From Pseudarthrobacter sp. SSS035 (GTDB lineage: Bacteria; Actinomycetota; Actinomycetes; Actinomycetales; Micrococcaceae), in NCBI RefSeq assembly GCF_023273875.1, contig NZ_CP096882.1:124001-188000 (forward strand): 64,000 nucleotides of DNA, given 5' to 3'. Below the pieces are notes generated by a model. The model had not been told where the DNA came from and searched no databases. It was given only the letters and a program-made list of their open reading frames with translations. A program made the translations under genes and the position numbers. This document shows, piece after piece, positions 23,632 through 32,518 of this stretch (within the stretch, counting starts at the first letter, position 1; every line of letters starts with the position of its first letter).

Positions 23632-24635
23632 CACTGGCACCAGAAGGCCGGAAGCTGCTGCGCGTTGAGCAGCGCAACTCTGCAGTACCTGTGGAGCGGA
23701 AGCCGGAGTGGATCAAGGCGAAGGTCCAGATGGGGCCGGAGTATGTCCAGCTCAAGAACCTGGTCAAGAAGGAAGGCCTGCACACGGTGTGTGAGGAGGC
23801 CGGCTGCCCGAACATTTTTGAGTGTTGGGAAGACAAGGAAGCCACGTTCCTGATCGGCGGGTCCGAATGCACCCGGCGCTGTGATTTCTGCCAGATCGAC
23901 ACGGGCAAGCCGTCCCCGGTGGACATGTTCGAGCCCACGAAGGTGGCCCGGTCGGTCCTGGCCATGCAGCTGCGCTACGCCACGGTCACCGGGGTGGCCC
24001 GGGATGATCTGGCCGATGAGGGCGTGTGGCTGTACGCCGAGACGGTCCGGAAGATCCACGAGCTGAACCCGGGCACCGGGGTCGAACTGCTGATCCCTGA
24101 CTTCTCCGGCAAGCCCGAGCACATCGCGGCGATCTGTGATTCCAAGCCGGAGGTCTTCGCGCACAACGTCGAGACCGTGCCCCGGATTTTCAAGCGCATC
24201 CGGCCCGCGTTCCGGTACGACCGGTCCCTGGATGTCATCACCCAGGGCCGCAAGCTGGGCATGGTGACCAAGTCCAACCTGATCCTGGGCATGGGCGAGA
24301 CCCGCGAGGAGATCTCCGAAGCCCTGCGCGACCTGCACGAGGCCGGGTGTGACCTGATCACCATCACCCAGTACCTGCGCCCCTCCGAACGGCACCTGCC
24401 GGTGGACCGGTGGGTCAAGCCGCAGGAGTTCGTGGACCTCCAGGACGAGGCCAACGAGATCGGCTTCCTGGGGGTCATGAGTGGCCCGCTGGTCCGTTCC
24501 TCCTACCGGGCCGGCCGGCTCTGGGCCACCGCGATGCGCAAGAAGGGCTGGGAAATCCCCGCCGAACTCGCCCACATCGAGTCCTCCGGCAGCACCCGCC
24601 AGGAAGCCAGCTCACTGCTGGCCGCCCGCGCCTGA
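23628..24635 (+). CDS. lipA: lipoyl synthase LipA
   Basis: This radical-SAM enzyme inserts two sulfurs into the protein-bound octanoyl chain. The 335-residue protein has the auxiliary cluster cysteines Cys55, Cys60 and Cys66 (CEEAGCPNIFEC), the SAM cluster Cys81, Cys85 and Cys88 (CTRRCDFC) and the C-terminal RSSYRAG serine motif that completes the auxiliary cluster. The GTG start at 23628 overlaps the end of lipB. A GC-rich hairpin follows at 24652-24695, and the DUF4191 gene lies next. Confidence 0.97.
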   Translation: MTLAPEGRKLLRVEQRNSAVPVERKPEWIKAKVQMGPEYVQLKNLVKKEGLHTVCEEAGCPNIFECWEDKEATFLIGGSECTRRCDFCQIDTGKPSPVDMFEPTKVARSVLAMQLRYATVTGVARDDLADEGVWLYAETVRKIHELNPGTGVELLIPDFSGKPEHIAAICDSKPEVFAHNVETVPRIFKRIRPAFRYDRSLDVITQGRKLGMVTKSNLILGMGETREEISEALRDLHEAGCDLITITQYLRPSERHLPVDRWVKPQEFVDLQDEANEIGFLGVMSGPLVRSSYRAGRLWATAMRKKGWEIPAELAHIESSGSTRQEASSLLAARA

Positions 24636-24651
24636 GCCGTAGTTTGCTATC

Positions 24652-24695
24652 CCTGAGGGCCGGCACCGGACATTCTCCGGCGTCCGGCCCTCAGG
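24652..24695 (+). terminator. hairpin after lipA
   Basis: The arms are CCTGAGGGCCGG and CCGGCCCTCAGG around 20 bases. No T-run follows, so termination is probably incomplete and some readthrough into the next gene is likely. Confidence 0.6.
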
Positions 24696-24721
24696 CATAA
24701 ATCACGTAGAATTGAGGAACT

Positions 24722-25474
24722 ATGGCGAACTCCCCTGATTCCAGTAACAGCACTCCGGCGGCCTCTGACGCCCCGAAGCGTGGCCTCTTCTCGCGCAAGC
24801 CAAAAGAAGCAAAGGTCAAGAAGCCCAGCCGGCTCAAGCAGATCGGCGAAGTCTTTAACATGACCCGCCGTCATGACCCCATGGTCCCGTGGCTGATGCT
24901 GCTGGTGTTCCTGGGTGTTGTGGCTGTCAGCTTCCTGGTGGGTTTTTGGCTGGAGAACTGGATCACCGGCCTGCTCATCGGTATTCCGCTGGGCCTCCTC
25001 GGCGCCACCCTGATCCTTTCGCGTCGCGCCGAACGTGCCGCGTTCGCCCAGATCGAGAACCAGCCCGGAGCCTCCGGCGCGGCACTGGGCACGCTGAAGC
25101 GCGGCTGGATCACCGAGGACCAGCCGGTCGCCGTAAACCCGCGCACGCAGGACGCCGTGTTCCGCGCCGTCGGCCGTCCCGGCGTCGTCCTCGTCAGCGA
25201 AGGCCCCACCATCCGCGTCAAGCCAATGCTCGACGCCGAGCGCAAGCGCCTTGCACGCATCCTCCCGAACGTCACGGTCCACATGATCGAAAGCGGCAAG
25301 GGCGAGGGCCAGGTTCCCATCAGCCAGGTAGCCAAGAAGATGGGCAAGCTCAAGAACGAACTGACCAAGCTTGAGGTGAATGCCGTCTCCAAGCGCATTT
25401 CCTCGCTGGGCAACCGCCTCCCGATTCCTAAGGGAATCGACCCCTACAAAGCGCGCCCCAACCGCGGACGCTAA
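24722..25474 (+). CDS. DUF4191 family membrane protein
   Basis: This 250-residue protein is of the actinobacterial DUF4191 family, regularly found behind lipA. The basic N-terminus (KRGLFSRKPKEAKVKKPSRL) precedes two membrane helices (VPWLMLLVFLGVVAVSFLVG and WITGLLIGIPLGLLGATLIL). A cytoplasmic domain follows with GWITEDQPVAVNPRTQD and RPGVVLVSEGP. The function is unknown. A factor-independent terminator follows directly. Confidence 0.88.
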   Translation: MANSPDSSNSTPAASDAPKRGLFSRKPKEAKVKKPSRLKQIGEVFNMTRRHDPMVPWLMLLVFLGVVAVSFLVGFWLENWITGLLIGIPLGLLGATLILSRRAERAAFAQIENQPGASGAALGTLKRGWITEDQPVAVNPRTQDAVFRAVGRPGVVLVSEGPTIRVKPMLDAERKRLARILPNVTVHMIESGKGEGQVPISQVAKKMGKLKNELTKLEVNAVSKRISSLGNRLPIPKGIDPYKARPNRGR

Positions 25475-25482
25475 GACCCTTG

Positions 25483-25523
25483 AACCGCCCTGGTACCGGC
25501 TTGCCGGAACCAGGGCGGTTTTT
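25483..25523 (+). terminator. factor-independent terminator after the DUF4191 gene
   Basis: The stem arms are AACCGCCCTGGT and ACCAGGGCGGTT, with the loop ACCGGCTTGCCGGA between them and TTTTT after. Confidence 0.88.
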
Positions 25524-25573
25524 GTCTGCCGAACGCCGCCGAACAGGCGGGCACATTGATTGGAAATAGCTAC

Positions 25574-25930
25574 ATGACGATTCCCGTGAGAACCCTTGTT
25601 ATCCGCGCCTTCCGCATCCTGGCTGTAGCCGAAGCCTTCAGCTGGGCTGCCCTGCTGGCTGGCATGTACTACAAGTGGATCGCCAAGACCACCGAACTCG
25701 GTGTGGAGATCGCCGGCCCTATCCATGGTGCGCTGTTTGTCGGGTACGGCATCGCCGCCCTCGCGCTCTGGCGGCTCCAGCGGTGGCCCTTCGTTGTGGC
25801 CCTGTTCGCGGGACTGTCTGCGGTGTTCCCGTTCGCCACTGTCGCGTTCGAACGCTGGGCCGGAAAGCGCGGCTACCTGACGCCAGGCACGGCCGTTCCT
25901 GCCGGGACAAAGGAAACAGCGGGGGTCTGA
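25574..25930 (+). CDS. DUF3817 family membrane protein
   Basis: This 118-residue protein (ATG at 25574) has three membrane helices and the DUF3817 signature: LVIRAFRILAVAEAFSWAALL followed by GMYYKW, then GPIHGALFVGYGIAALALW, then FVVALFAGLSAVFPFATVAFE. The function is unknown, although the family is common in actinobacteria. The alternative TTG at 25556 lacks support. The gene is monocistronic, and four short tandem repeats follow the stop. Confidence 0.85.
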   Translation: MTIPVRTLVIRAFRILAVAEAFSWAALLAGMYYKWIAKTTELGVEIAGPIHGALFVGYGIAALALWRLQRWPFVVALFAGLSAVFPFATVAFERWAGKRGYLTPGTAVPAGTKETAGV

Positions 25931-25944
25931 CGGCTCACTGCCCC

Positions 25945-26011
25945 GTGTTCGGGGCTGTCAGGTGTTCGGGGGCGTCAGGTGTTCGGGGCTGTCAGGTGTT
26001 CGGGGCGTCAG
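25945..26011 (+). repeat. 17-bp tandem repeat, four units
   Basis: GTGTTCGGGGCTGTCAG occurs at 25945, again with two changes at 25962, exactly at 25979, and as a 16-base variant at 25996. It lies between the convergent DUF3817 and RDD genes. Confidence 0.8.
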
Positions 26012-26049
26012 GTGCCGGCGAACCGGCACGGCCGGGTTCCCGATTACTG

Positions 26050-26487
26050 CTAGCGCCGCACGAGGATGGTATTCATGGCCTTGTCGTGCAGTCCCCGCTG
26101 GTCCGGATCGAAAATTACGGCGGGAATCACCAGGCACAGCAGCACTGACCTCACCACGGCGGCCATCGGGCCCGCGGGCCCGCCGCCCAGTTGCAGCACC
26201 TGGATCCCGGCAACGCGGTGGCCGATGCTGTAACCGAGGGTGCCCACAAGCAGCATCTGTTCCGCGGCGAAAATCGCCAACGTAGCCCAGGAGTCACCGC
26301 CGAAGGCAAAATTGCTGATCAGCAGGGCAATCCCCCAGTCAAGGACGATGGCGAGGATGCGCCTGCCCGCCCTGGCGATGGAGCCGGAACCGGATTCGGG
26401 CAATCCCAGGCGCTCCCCCGGGTACTTTGAGATGCCGGACGTGTCCGGTCCGCCGAGCCAGGAGCCAATGTCATTGCGATCTACCAC
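26050..26487 (-). CDS. RDD family membrane protein
   Basis: This 145-residue protein belongs to the RDD family of small membrane proteins. It shows IARAGRRILAIVLDWGIALL (the R..D pair in helix 1), a second helix (LAIFAAEQMLLVGTLGYSIG), HRVAGIQVL and a third helix ending in VIFDPDQRGLHDKAMNTILV. Some relatives are implicated in ion or small-molecule transport, but no role can be assigned here. It is divergent from glnA1, with 284 bases between them. Confidence 0.88.
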   Translation of the reverse strand: MVDRNDIGSWLGGPDTSGISKYPGERLGLPESGSGSIARAGRRILAIVLDWGIALLISNFAFGGDSWATLAIFAAEQMLLVGTLGYSIGHRVAGIQVLQLGGGPAGPMAAVVRSVLLCLVIPAVIFDPDQRGLHDKAMNTILVRR

Positions 26488-26559
26488 CGTCCAAGCTTAC
26501 CGACTCACCGCCGACCACAGAGTGGAAACCGTTGGACCACACTACGGACACCGGATAGC

Positions 26560-26640
26560 GTTACCTGATCAGGACAATTCTGTAACCTGAACAGGGCATT
26601 CTGTAACCTGCCCGAAACAATGTGGACACTGACGGGAAAT
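26560..26640 (+). promoter_or_regulatory. GlnR box and phased upstream half-sites in front of glnA1
   Basis: The sequence at 26603-26640 matches the actinobacterial GlnR box exactly in spacing: GTAAC, six bases, GAAAC, six bases, GACAC, six bases, GAAAT. Upstream, GTTAC (26560) and GTAAC (26582) continue the pattern at 21-22 base intervals, within near-identical units GTTACCTGATCAGGACAATT and GTAACCTGAACAGGGCATT. GlnR activates or represses nitrogen genes according to nitrogen supply. The start codon is 131 bases downstream. Confidence 0.75.
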
Positions 26641-26771
26641 GACGTGTCCATAGGCTGATAGCAGTTTCAAGCAATACCTCCCAAGCAGGGAAACTTGGTT
26701 TCCCTGCCCTTCGGATTGCGCTGGATCAGTTGGCTTGCCAGCCAGATATTACATATGCGTAAGGAGCATAG

Positions 26772-28196
26772 ATGTTCAAGACTGCGGACGAAGTCCTCAA
26801 GTTCATCAAGGACGAAGATATTAAATTCGTCGATATCCGCTTCACCGATCTCCCGGGTGTGCAGCAGCACTTCAACGTGCCGGCAAAGAGCGTCGACGCG
26901 GACTTCTTCGTCAACGGCCAGCTCTTCGATGGTTCCTCCATCCGCGGATTCCAGGGCATCGCCGAATCCGACATGCAGCTGATCCCGGACGTCACCACCG
27001 CATTCCTGGACACCTTCCGCATGGAGAAGACCCTTGCGCTGAACTTCTCCATCGTGAACCCCCGCACCGGAGACCCTTACCACCGCGACCCCCGCGGCGT
27101 GGCCGAAAAGGCTGAGGCCTACCTCGCCTCCACTGGCATCGCCGACACCGCGTTCTTTGCTCCGGAAGCCGAATTCTTCGTCTTCGATAACGTCCAGTAC
27201 CAGTCCTCCCCCGAGGGCAGCTTCTACAAGATCGACTCCGAAGAAGCACACTGGAACACCGGCCGCGAAGAAGACGGCGGAAACCTCGGCTACAAGACCC
27301 CCATCAAGGGCGGCTACTTCCCGGTTTCCCCCACCGACAAGCAGGCTGACCTCCGCGACGCCATGTGCATCGCCCTGGACGAGGCCGGCCTCGAGGTCGA
27401 GCGCAGCCACCACGAGGTAGGCTCCGCCGGCCAGGCTGAAATCAACTACAAGTTCACCACCCTGACCCACGCCGCAGATGACCTGCAGAAGTTCAAGTAC
27501 GTCGTCAAGAACACGGCCGACGCCTGGGGCAAGTCCGTGACCTTCATGCCGAAGCCGGTCTTTGGCGACAACGGTTCGGGCATGCACTGCCACCAGTCGC
27601 TGTGGACCAACGGCGAGCCGCTGTTCTACGACGAAAAGGGCTACGCCGGCCTGTCCGACATGGCCCGCTGGTACATCGGCGGCCTGCTAAAGCACTCCTC
27701 GGCCGTCCTCGCCTTCACCAACCCGACGGTGAACTCCTACCGCCGCCTGGTCAAGGGCTTTGAAGCTCCGGTCAACATGGTGTACTCGCAGGGCAACCGC
27801 TCCGCCGGTATCCGTATCCCCATCACGGGTTCCAACCCCAAGGCCAAGCGCATTGAGTTCCGCGCTCCGGACCCCTCGTCCAACCCGTACCTGGCCTTCG
27901 CTGCCCAGCTGATGGCCGGCATTGACGGCATCCGCAACCGCATCGAACCGCCGGCTCCGATCGACAAGGACCTTTACGAGCTGCCCGCTGAGGAAGCCAA
28001 GGACATCCCGAAGGCTCCGGGCTCGCTGGAAGAGGCACTGGAGGCCCTGCGCGAGGACAACGAGTTCCTGCAGGCCGGTGGCGTGTTCACCCAGGACCTG
28101 ATCGACACCTGGATCGAATACAAGTACGAGTACGAGATCCGCCCGCTGTCCCTGCGCCCGAACCCGTACGAGTTCGAGCTCTACTACGGCGTCTAG
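26772..28196 (+). CDS. glnA: glutamine synthetase type I, GlnA1
   Basis: GlnA1 makes glutamine from glutamate, ammonia and ATP. The protein (474 residues) has the beta-grasp domain (FDGSSIRGF), the active site EAEFFVFD, NGSGMHCHQSLW, GNRSAGIRIP and EFRAPDPSSNPY. The adenylylation tyrosine is Tyr402 in KDLYELPAEE, so GlnE, encoded 1.3 kb downstream on the other strand, should regulate it. A GlnR box lies upstream and a strong terminator follows. The AAGGAG ribosome site sits six bases before the ATG. Confidence 0.97.
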   Translation: MFKTADEVLKFIKDEDIKFVDIRFTDLPGVQQHFNVPAKSVDADFFVNGQLFDGSSIRGFQGIAESDMQLIPDVTTAFLDTFRMEKTLALNFSIVNPRTGDPYHRDPRGVAEKAEAYLASTGIADTAFFAPEAEFFVFDNVQYQSSPEGSFYKIDSEEAHWNTGREEDGGNLGYKTPIKGGYFPVSPTDKQADLRDAMCIALDEAGLEVERSHHEVGSAGQAEINYKFTTLTHAADDLQKFKYVVKNTADAWGKSVTFMPKPVFGDNGSGMHCHQSLWTNGEPLFYDEKGYAGLSDMARWYIGGLLKHSSAVLAFTNPTVNSYRRLVKGFEAPVNMVYSQGNRSAGIRIPITGSNPKAKRIEFRAPDPSSNPYLAFAAQLMAGIDGIRNRIEPPAPIDKDLYELPAEEAKDIPKAPGSLEEALEALREDNEFLQAGGVFTQDLIDTWIEYKYEYEIRPLSLRPNPYEFELYYGV

Positions 28197-28230
28197 CCAG
28201 ATCCGCGGCTGAACCCGTTCAGTCCGCCAA

Positions 28231-28282
28231 AAAGTCCGCCCGGGCTGCCAGCGTCAATGCTGCAGTCCGGGCGGACTTTTTT
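28231..28282 (+). terminator. factor-independent terminator after glnA1
   Basis: AAAGTCCGCCCGG pairs with CCGGGCGGACTTT and is followed by a T-run (TTTTTT). It may also work in reverse for the minus-strand gene set beyond 28464. The rest of 28197-28463 shows no gene. Confidence 0.88.
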
Positions 28283-28463
28283 GTCCCTAAGGTGGGGGCT
28301 GACTCCAGACGTGCTGAGACCAGAAGCCAGCCCCCTGACATGTGCTCCCCGAGACGAAGACTTTTCAAGCCTTCCCCCCAACAAGGTTTGAAGAACACCG
28401 CCAATCCACATGATCGATCAATGTGGAGCCGGAGGCAATGCCCGGCCGCCGTGTCTGGACGAA

Positions 28464-29072
28464 TTATCCCGTGAAGCTCCGGTACATGGTCCGTTGCGGT
28501 CCGGAACTGCCGCCCAGGTACTGCCCCTGGTCCACAAAGCCGGCGGTCCTGTACGCGGACAACCCGGCCGGATTGGCTTCGTTGACGGAAAGCACGACGC
28601 CGGCCTCGTGGGTTCCGCGCCTGGCGGTCAGTTTCGCAGCCGCCTCCACCGCGGACGTTGCCGCCAGCGGCCCGAGGCCTTGCCCCTGGTGGCGCCTGTC
28701 GACCAGGAAACCGCGCAACAGCCAGGCCGAATCCTCGTCCGGCCAGCCCGCCAGGCGCGCGGCACCGGCCTGGAGGGTCAGCACGCCCACAGCGTAGCCC
28801 GCGGCCTCCACGACATAAGGGAACCGCGAATCCTCCTCCAGTCCCGCCAGGACCATGCGGAGCGGGTCACCAACGAAGCTGTCTTGTCCCGGGCCCAGCT
28901 CAAGGTTGGCCACCTCTCCCAGCTGGATGGCAAGGGCATCAGCGTCGAGGTCATCCAGGGCAATGAGCCAGACGGAATCAACCCGGGTTTTCAGGTCGGC
29001 TGTCCGTCGGACCCGGCGGGAGCCCCGCCCTCGGCCGATGGGCCGGCAGGGTCCATCCACATGACTTCCCAC
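28464..29072 (-). CDS. GNAT family N-acetyltransferase
   Basis: This GNAT-fold protein has the acetyl-CoA loop region RGFLVDRRHQGQGLGPLAA (R/Q-x-x-G-x-G/A), the preceding strand and NEANPAGLSAYRTAGFVDQG at the C-terminus. The open frame from the ATG at 29072 overlaps the VOC gene by 82 bases, and its first 30 residues look like out-of-frame sequence. The folded domain begins near VWLIALDDLDADAL (about 28976). There is no good ATG/GTG/TTG exactly there, so the start is uncertain. The substrate is unknown. It probably forms an operon with the VOC gene. Confidence 0.75.
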   Translation of the reverse strand: MGSHVDGPCRPIGRGRGSRRVRRTADLKTRVDSVWLIALDDLDADALAIQLGEVANLELGPGQDSFVGDPLRMVLAGLEEDSRFPYVVEAAGYAVGVLTLQAGAARLAGWPDEDSAWLLRGFLVDRRHQGQGLGPLAATSAVEAAAKLTARRGTHEAGVVLSVNEANPAGLSAYRTAGFVDQGQYLGGSSGPQRTMYRSFTG

Positions 29073-29434
29073 AGGTGGCCGTCCGGGTCCTGGAAACTGT
29101 GGTTGTACATAAAGCCGTAGTCCTGGACCTCCTGGGACGGGGTGCCGCCGGCGGCCAGCGCCTTGCGTACCGTTTCGTCCACGGCCTCCTTGCTGTCCAC
29201 CGAAAAGGCCGTGATGGCCTCGGTGGAACTGGTGGCATCGGCCACGTCCCGGGAGGTGAACGTCTTGAAGAAACCCTCCACGAGGAGCATCACAAACGCG
29301 TTGTCGTTGATGATCATGCAGGTCGCGTTTTCATCGGTGTAGTCCGGATTAAAGGAGAAGCCAAGGGCGGCAAAGAAATCGACGGACCGCTTCAGATCCT
29401 TCACGGGCAGGTTCAGGTAGATTTGCGTAGCCAT
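28991..29434 (-). CDS. VOC family (glyoxalase-like) protein
   Basis: This 147-residue protein of the vicinal-oxygen-chelate fold starts MATQIYLNLPVKDLKRSVDF. It shows NPDYTDENATCMIINDNAF and the C-terminal half-motif HSFQDPDGHLWEVMWMD with Glu in the metal position. Members include glyoxalases, dioxygenases and resistance proteins, and this one is closest in style to the uncharacterised group annotated as extradiol dioxygenase-like. I chose the ATG at 29434 rather than the longer frame to 29464. Confidence 0.88.
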   Translation of the reverse strand: MATQIYLNLPVKDLKRSVDFFAALGFSFNPDYTDENATCMIINDNAFVMLLVEGFFKTFTSRDVADATSSTEAITAFSVDSKEAVDETVRKALAAGGTPSQEVQDYGFMYNHSFQDPDGHLWEVMWMDPAGPSAEGGAPAGSDGQPT

Positions 29435-29500
29435 GGCCCCCAACCTAGCACCGCACCGCGGCACCTGTCTGCTGCCTTCCGGGAGAACCTCAGGCAGCCG

Positions 29501-32500
29501 CTAATGGCCGTAGAAGGCTTTCTCGAACACCGCACGGGCCCGCCGGCTCAGGCGGAGGTAGTCCTCTTCCAGGGCGGCCGCGTTGCCAGGTTCGTAGCCG
29601 CACCAGCGGGCCACCGCCTCAAGGTCCCCGCGGGCGGACGGCAGCGTGTCCGACGCCCTGCCGCTCCAAATGACGTTGGCGGACCGGATCCGGCTGGCGA
29701 GCCGCCACGCGTCGGCCAGCAGCTTCGCGTCAGGCCCGGTGAGCAGGTCCAGTGAAGCCGCCGCTTCCAGGGCCTCCACCGTTGACGTGGTCCGCAGTTC
29801 CGGGTGCTTGGCCGCGTGCTGGAGCTGAAGGAGCTGCACCAGCCACTCGACGTCGCTCAGTCCTCCGCGGCCAAGCTTCACGTGGCGTGCCGGATCCGCC
29901 CCGCGCGGCAACCGCTCCGCTTCCACCCGCGCTTTGACCCTGCGAACCTCCCGTACGTCCTGCTCCGAAATCGCCTCCGGGTACCTGATGGGGTCGATGA
30001 GGGCCAGGAAGTCCTCGGCCAGGGCATCGTCGCCCGCCATGGGCCGGGCACGCAGCAGCGCCTGCGCTTCCCAGATCAACGACCACCGCCGGTAATATTC
30101 GGCGAACGAATCGAGCGAGCGGACCATGGCCCCGTTTTTGCCCTCGGGCCGAAGATCCGCGTCCATCTGCAGCACCCGTTCGGCCATGATGGCCGGCTTG
30201 AGCGGCTGCGTGAGCAGGCTGGAGACCTTGGCGACAATCCGGGCCGCCTGATCCTGCGCTTCCTCGTCCGTATAGCCCGGCAACGCGCGGTGCACGTACA
30301 TGACGTCGGCGTCGGAGCCGTAGCCGATCTCGCGGCCGCCCTGGCGGCCCATGGCCACCACCAATATCGCGGTCTTGAGCGGGCCTGCGGCAGAGACGAT
30401 GCCTTCGGCCACGCGCAGCGCGCCCAGCACCGCTGCCCGATCGGTGTCAGCCAGCGCCGCGCCCACCTGGTCCTGGTTGAGAAGCCCGGCAGAATCGGCG
30501 ATCGCGATCCGGAGGATCTCCCGGCGCCTAATGAGCCTGATCAGCCTGATGGCGTTTTCCGGGTCCGAGTGGCGCGACATTTTGGACGTGATCTCCTGCC
30601 ACTGGGCTTCGAAGCCCAGCGGCACGAGGTCTTTGTTGGTGCCCAGCCACGCCACCGACTCCGGCGAAACCTCCAAAAGATCCGCAATCAGGCGTGAGTT
30701 CGAGAGCACGTTGCATAGCCGTTCAGCTGCCGCTGTGGAATCCCGGAGCATACCCAGATACCAGTGGGTGGTGCCAAGGGCCTCACTGACGCGCCGGAAC
30801 GCGAGCAGCCCGGCGTCGGGATCAACACCTTCGGCGAGCCAGTCCAGCAGGACGGGCAGCAGCTGGCGTTGCAGGGCTGCCCGCCGGCTGACACCGGCGG
30901 TGAGTGCCTCGATATGCCGCATGGCGCCCCGTGGGTCACGATAGCCCAGCGCGGCGAGGCGGCCCTGGGCGGCCTCCGGCGTCAGCCTGGCGTCCTCGCT
31001 GCTGAGTTTGGCAGCGGTGTTAAGCAGCGGACGGTAGAAGATACGTTCGTGCAGTTCGCGGACAGAGCGTTTGGTCTTCTGCCAGGTGGCCAGCAGCGAA
31101 GCCGGCGGCGGCCTGTCATTGGAGAAGGGGCTAAGCACTGCCTTTGCGAGGGCGCGCTGTGCCGCTTCGCTAACGGGCATCAAGTGTGTCCGCCGGAGCT
31201 GGAACAGCTGGATGCGGTGTTCCAGGAGCCGAAGGTAGCGGTACGCGTGATCGAAGGCGGCGGCGTCGGACCTGCCGATGTAGCCTCCGGCTGAGAGTGC
31301 CGCTATTGCTGCGGTGGTATCCCTGCGCCGAATGGTTTCGTCGGATTTTCCGTGCACCAGCTGGAGCAGCTGCACGGTGAACTCCACGTCCCTTAGGCCG
31401 CCCCGGCCGAGTTTGATCTGCCGCTGCTCCTCCGCCGCCGGGATGTGCTCGGTAACCCTTCGGCGCATCGCCTGCACGGACTCCACGAACCCTTCGCGGC
31501 CCGCGGAGCTCCAGATCAATGGGGCCACGGCTTTTTCGTAGCGTTCCCCCAGGTCCTTGTCACCGGCGATGGTCCGAGCCTTCAGGAGCGCCTGGAATTC
31601 CCAGCTCTCTGCCCAGCGGGCGTAGTAGCTTTCGTGTGAGGCCAAAGTTCGGACCAGTGGGCCGGACTTGCCTTCCGGCCGCAGGTTGGCGTCCACTTCC
31701 CAGAGGCCGGGTTCACGTGCCACGGAGGAGATCGCCCGGGAAATACCGGTGGCCAAGGCTGTGCCGATAGTACTGGCACGGGCGTCGTCCAGGTCGCCGG
31801 CGTCGATCACGTAGATGACGTCGACGTCGGAAATATAGTTCAGTTCCCGCGCTCCGCATTTGCCCATCCCGATGACGGCCAGGCCAACGGCGGCCACCTC
31901 CCCGGCGCTGAACTGCTCAGCAGCCTCGGCACGGGAAACTGCCAGCGCAGCCTCGATCGCGGCCCCTGCCAGGTCAGCGAGTTCAGCTCCGACGGCGGGC
32001 ATAAAGTCCAGCGGGTCAGCAGCGCACATGTCCTTGACCGCCAGGTCCACCACCCCGCGGCGGTAGGCCGACCGCAGCGCGGCATAGGCGTCGGCTCCGG
32101 TCATTCCCGCCACGGGCCGTACTGACCCGGGATCCGCGCGGACGGATTTCAGGAGGACAGAGCGGAGTTGTTCCGGGTCTGCCTGAAGTGGCTCGGGACT
32201 GGCCGTGACGTCGAAGGCGTCCAGGTGCTCAGGGTGCCGGATGAGGAATTCCCCCAGCGCTTCGGAGGCCCCGAGCACCCGGTAGAGCGGCTCGCTGACC
32301 TCCGGATCGGCCGCGGCGAGCTCCCGGAGACCGGGGTGCTTTTCGATCAGCCGCACCAGTGACTGCAGTGCGGTGTCAGGATTGGCGGCCATTTGCAGGC
32401 CGGCGAAAATCCTGTCCGGGTCCAGGCCGTCCAGTTCCGGGGCAGCAAGGAACCGCTCACCCTTCTCCAGGTCGCTGAAGCCGGCTGAGATGAGGCGGCG

Positions 32501-32512
32501 TGCGAGGCTCAC
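29501..32512 (-). CDS. glnE: bifunctional glutamine synthetase adenylyltransferase/deadenylase GlnE
   Basis: GlnE adds AMP to, or removes it from, the regulatory tyrosine of glutamine synthetase. The 1003-residue protein has two nucleotidyltransferase domains: GKCGARELNYISDVDVIYV at about 218-236 and GRQGGREIGYGSDADVMYVH in the C-terminal half. Each is followed by a GlnD/PII-uridylyltransferase-like helical domain with RP-GKNGAMVRSL-type sequences. The length is normal for actinobacteria (about 1000). It lies six bases downstream of glnA2 and is probably cotranscribed with it. The target in this organism should be GlnA1, since GlnA2 lacks the tyrosine. Confidence 0.96.
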   Translation of the reverse strand: MSLARRLISAGFSDLEKGERFLAAPELDGLDPDRIFAGLQMAANPDTALQSLVRLIEKHPGLRELAAADPEVSEPLYRVLGASEALGEFLIRHPEHLDAFDVTASPEPLQADPEQLRSVLLKSVRADPGSVRPVAGMTGADAYAALRSAYRRGVVDLAVKDMCAADPLDFMPAVGAELADLAGAAIEAALAVSRAEAAEQFSAGEVAAVGLAVIGMGKCGARELNYISDVDVIYVIDAGDLDDARASTIGTALATGISRAISSVAREPGLWEVDANLRPEGKSGPLVRTLASHESYYARWAESWEFQALLKARTIAGDKDLGERYEKAVAPLIWSSAGREGFVESVQAMRRRVTEHIPAAEEQRQIKLGRGGLRDVEFTVQLLQLVHGKSDETIRRRDTTAAIAALSAGGYIGRSDAAAFDHAYRYLRLLEHRIQLFQLRRTHLMPVSEAAQRALAKAVLSPFSNDRPPPASLLATWQKTKRSVRELHERIFYRPLLNTAAKLSSEDARLTPEAAQGRLAALGYRDPRGAMRHIEALTAGVSRRAALQRQLLPVLLDWLAEGVDPDAGLLAFRRVSEALGTTHWYLGMLRDSTAAAERLCNVLSNSRLIADLLEVSPESVAWLGTNKDLVPLGFEAQWQEITSKMSRHSDPENAIRLIRLIRRREILRIAIADSAGLLNQDQVGAALADTDRAAVLGALRVAEGIVSAAGPLKTAILVVAMGRQGGREIGYGSDADVMYVHRALPGYTDEEAQDQAARIVAKVSSLLTQPLKPAIMAERVLQMDADLRPEGKNGAMVRSLDSFAEYYRRWSLIWEAQALLRARPMAGDDALAEDFLALIDPIRYPEAISEQDVREVRRVKARVEAERLPRGADPARHVKLGRGGLSDVEWLVQLLQLQHAAKHPELRTTSTVEALEAAASLDLLTGPDAKLLADAWRLASRIRSANVIWSGRASDTLPSARGDLEAVARWCGYEPGNAAALEEDYLRLSRRARAVFEKAFYGH

Positions 32513-32518
32513 CGCCGC

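Noticed and set aside
23466..24575. Minus-strand frame of 369 codons opposite lipB and lipA
   Set aside because: It is a shadow of lipB/lipA caused by GC-rich third positions, with no family motif and no ribosome site.
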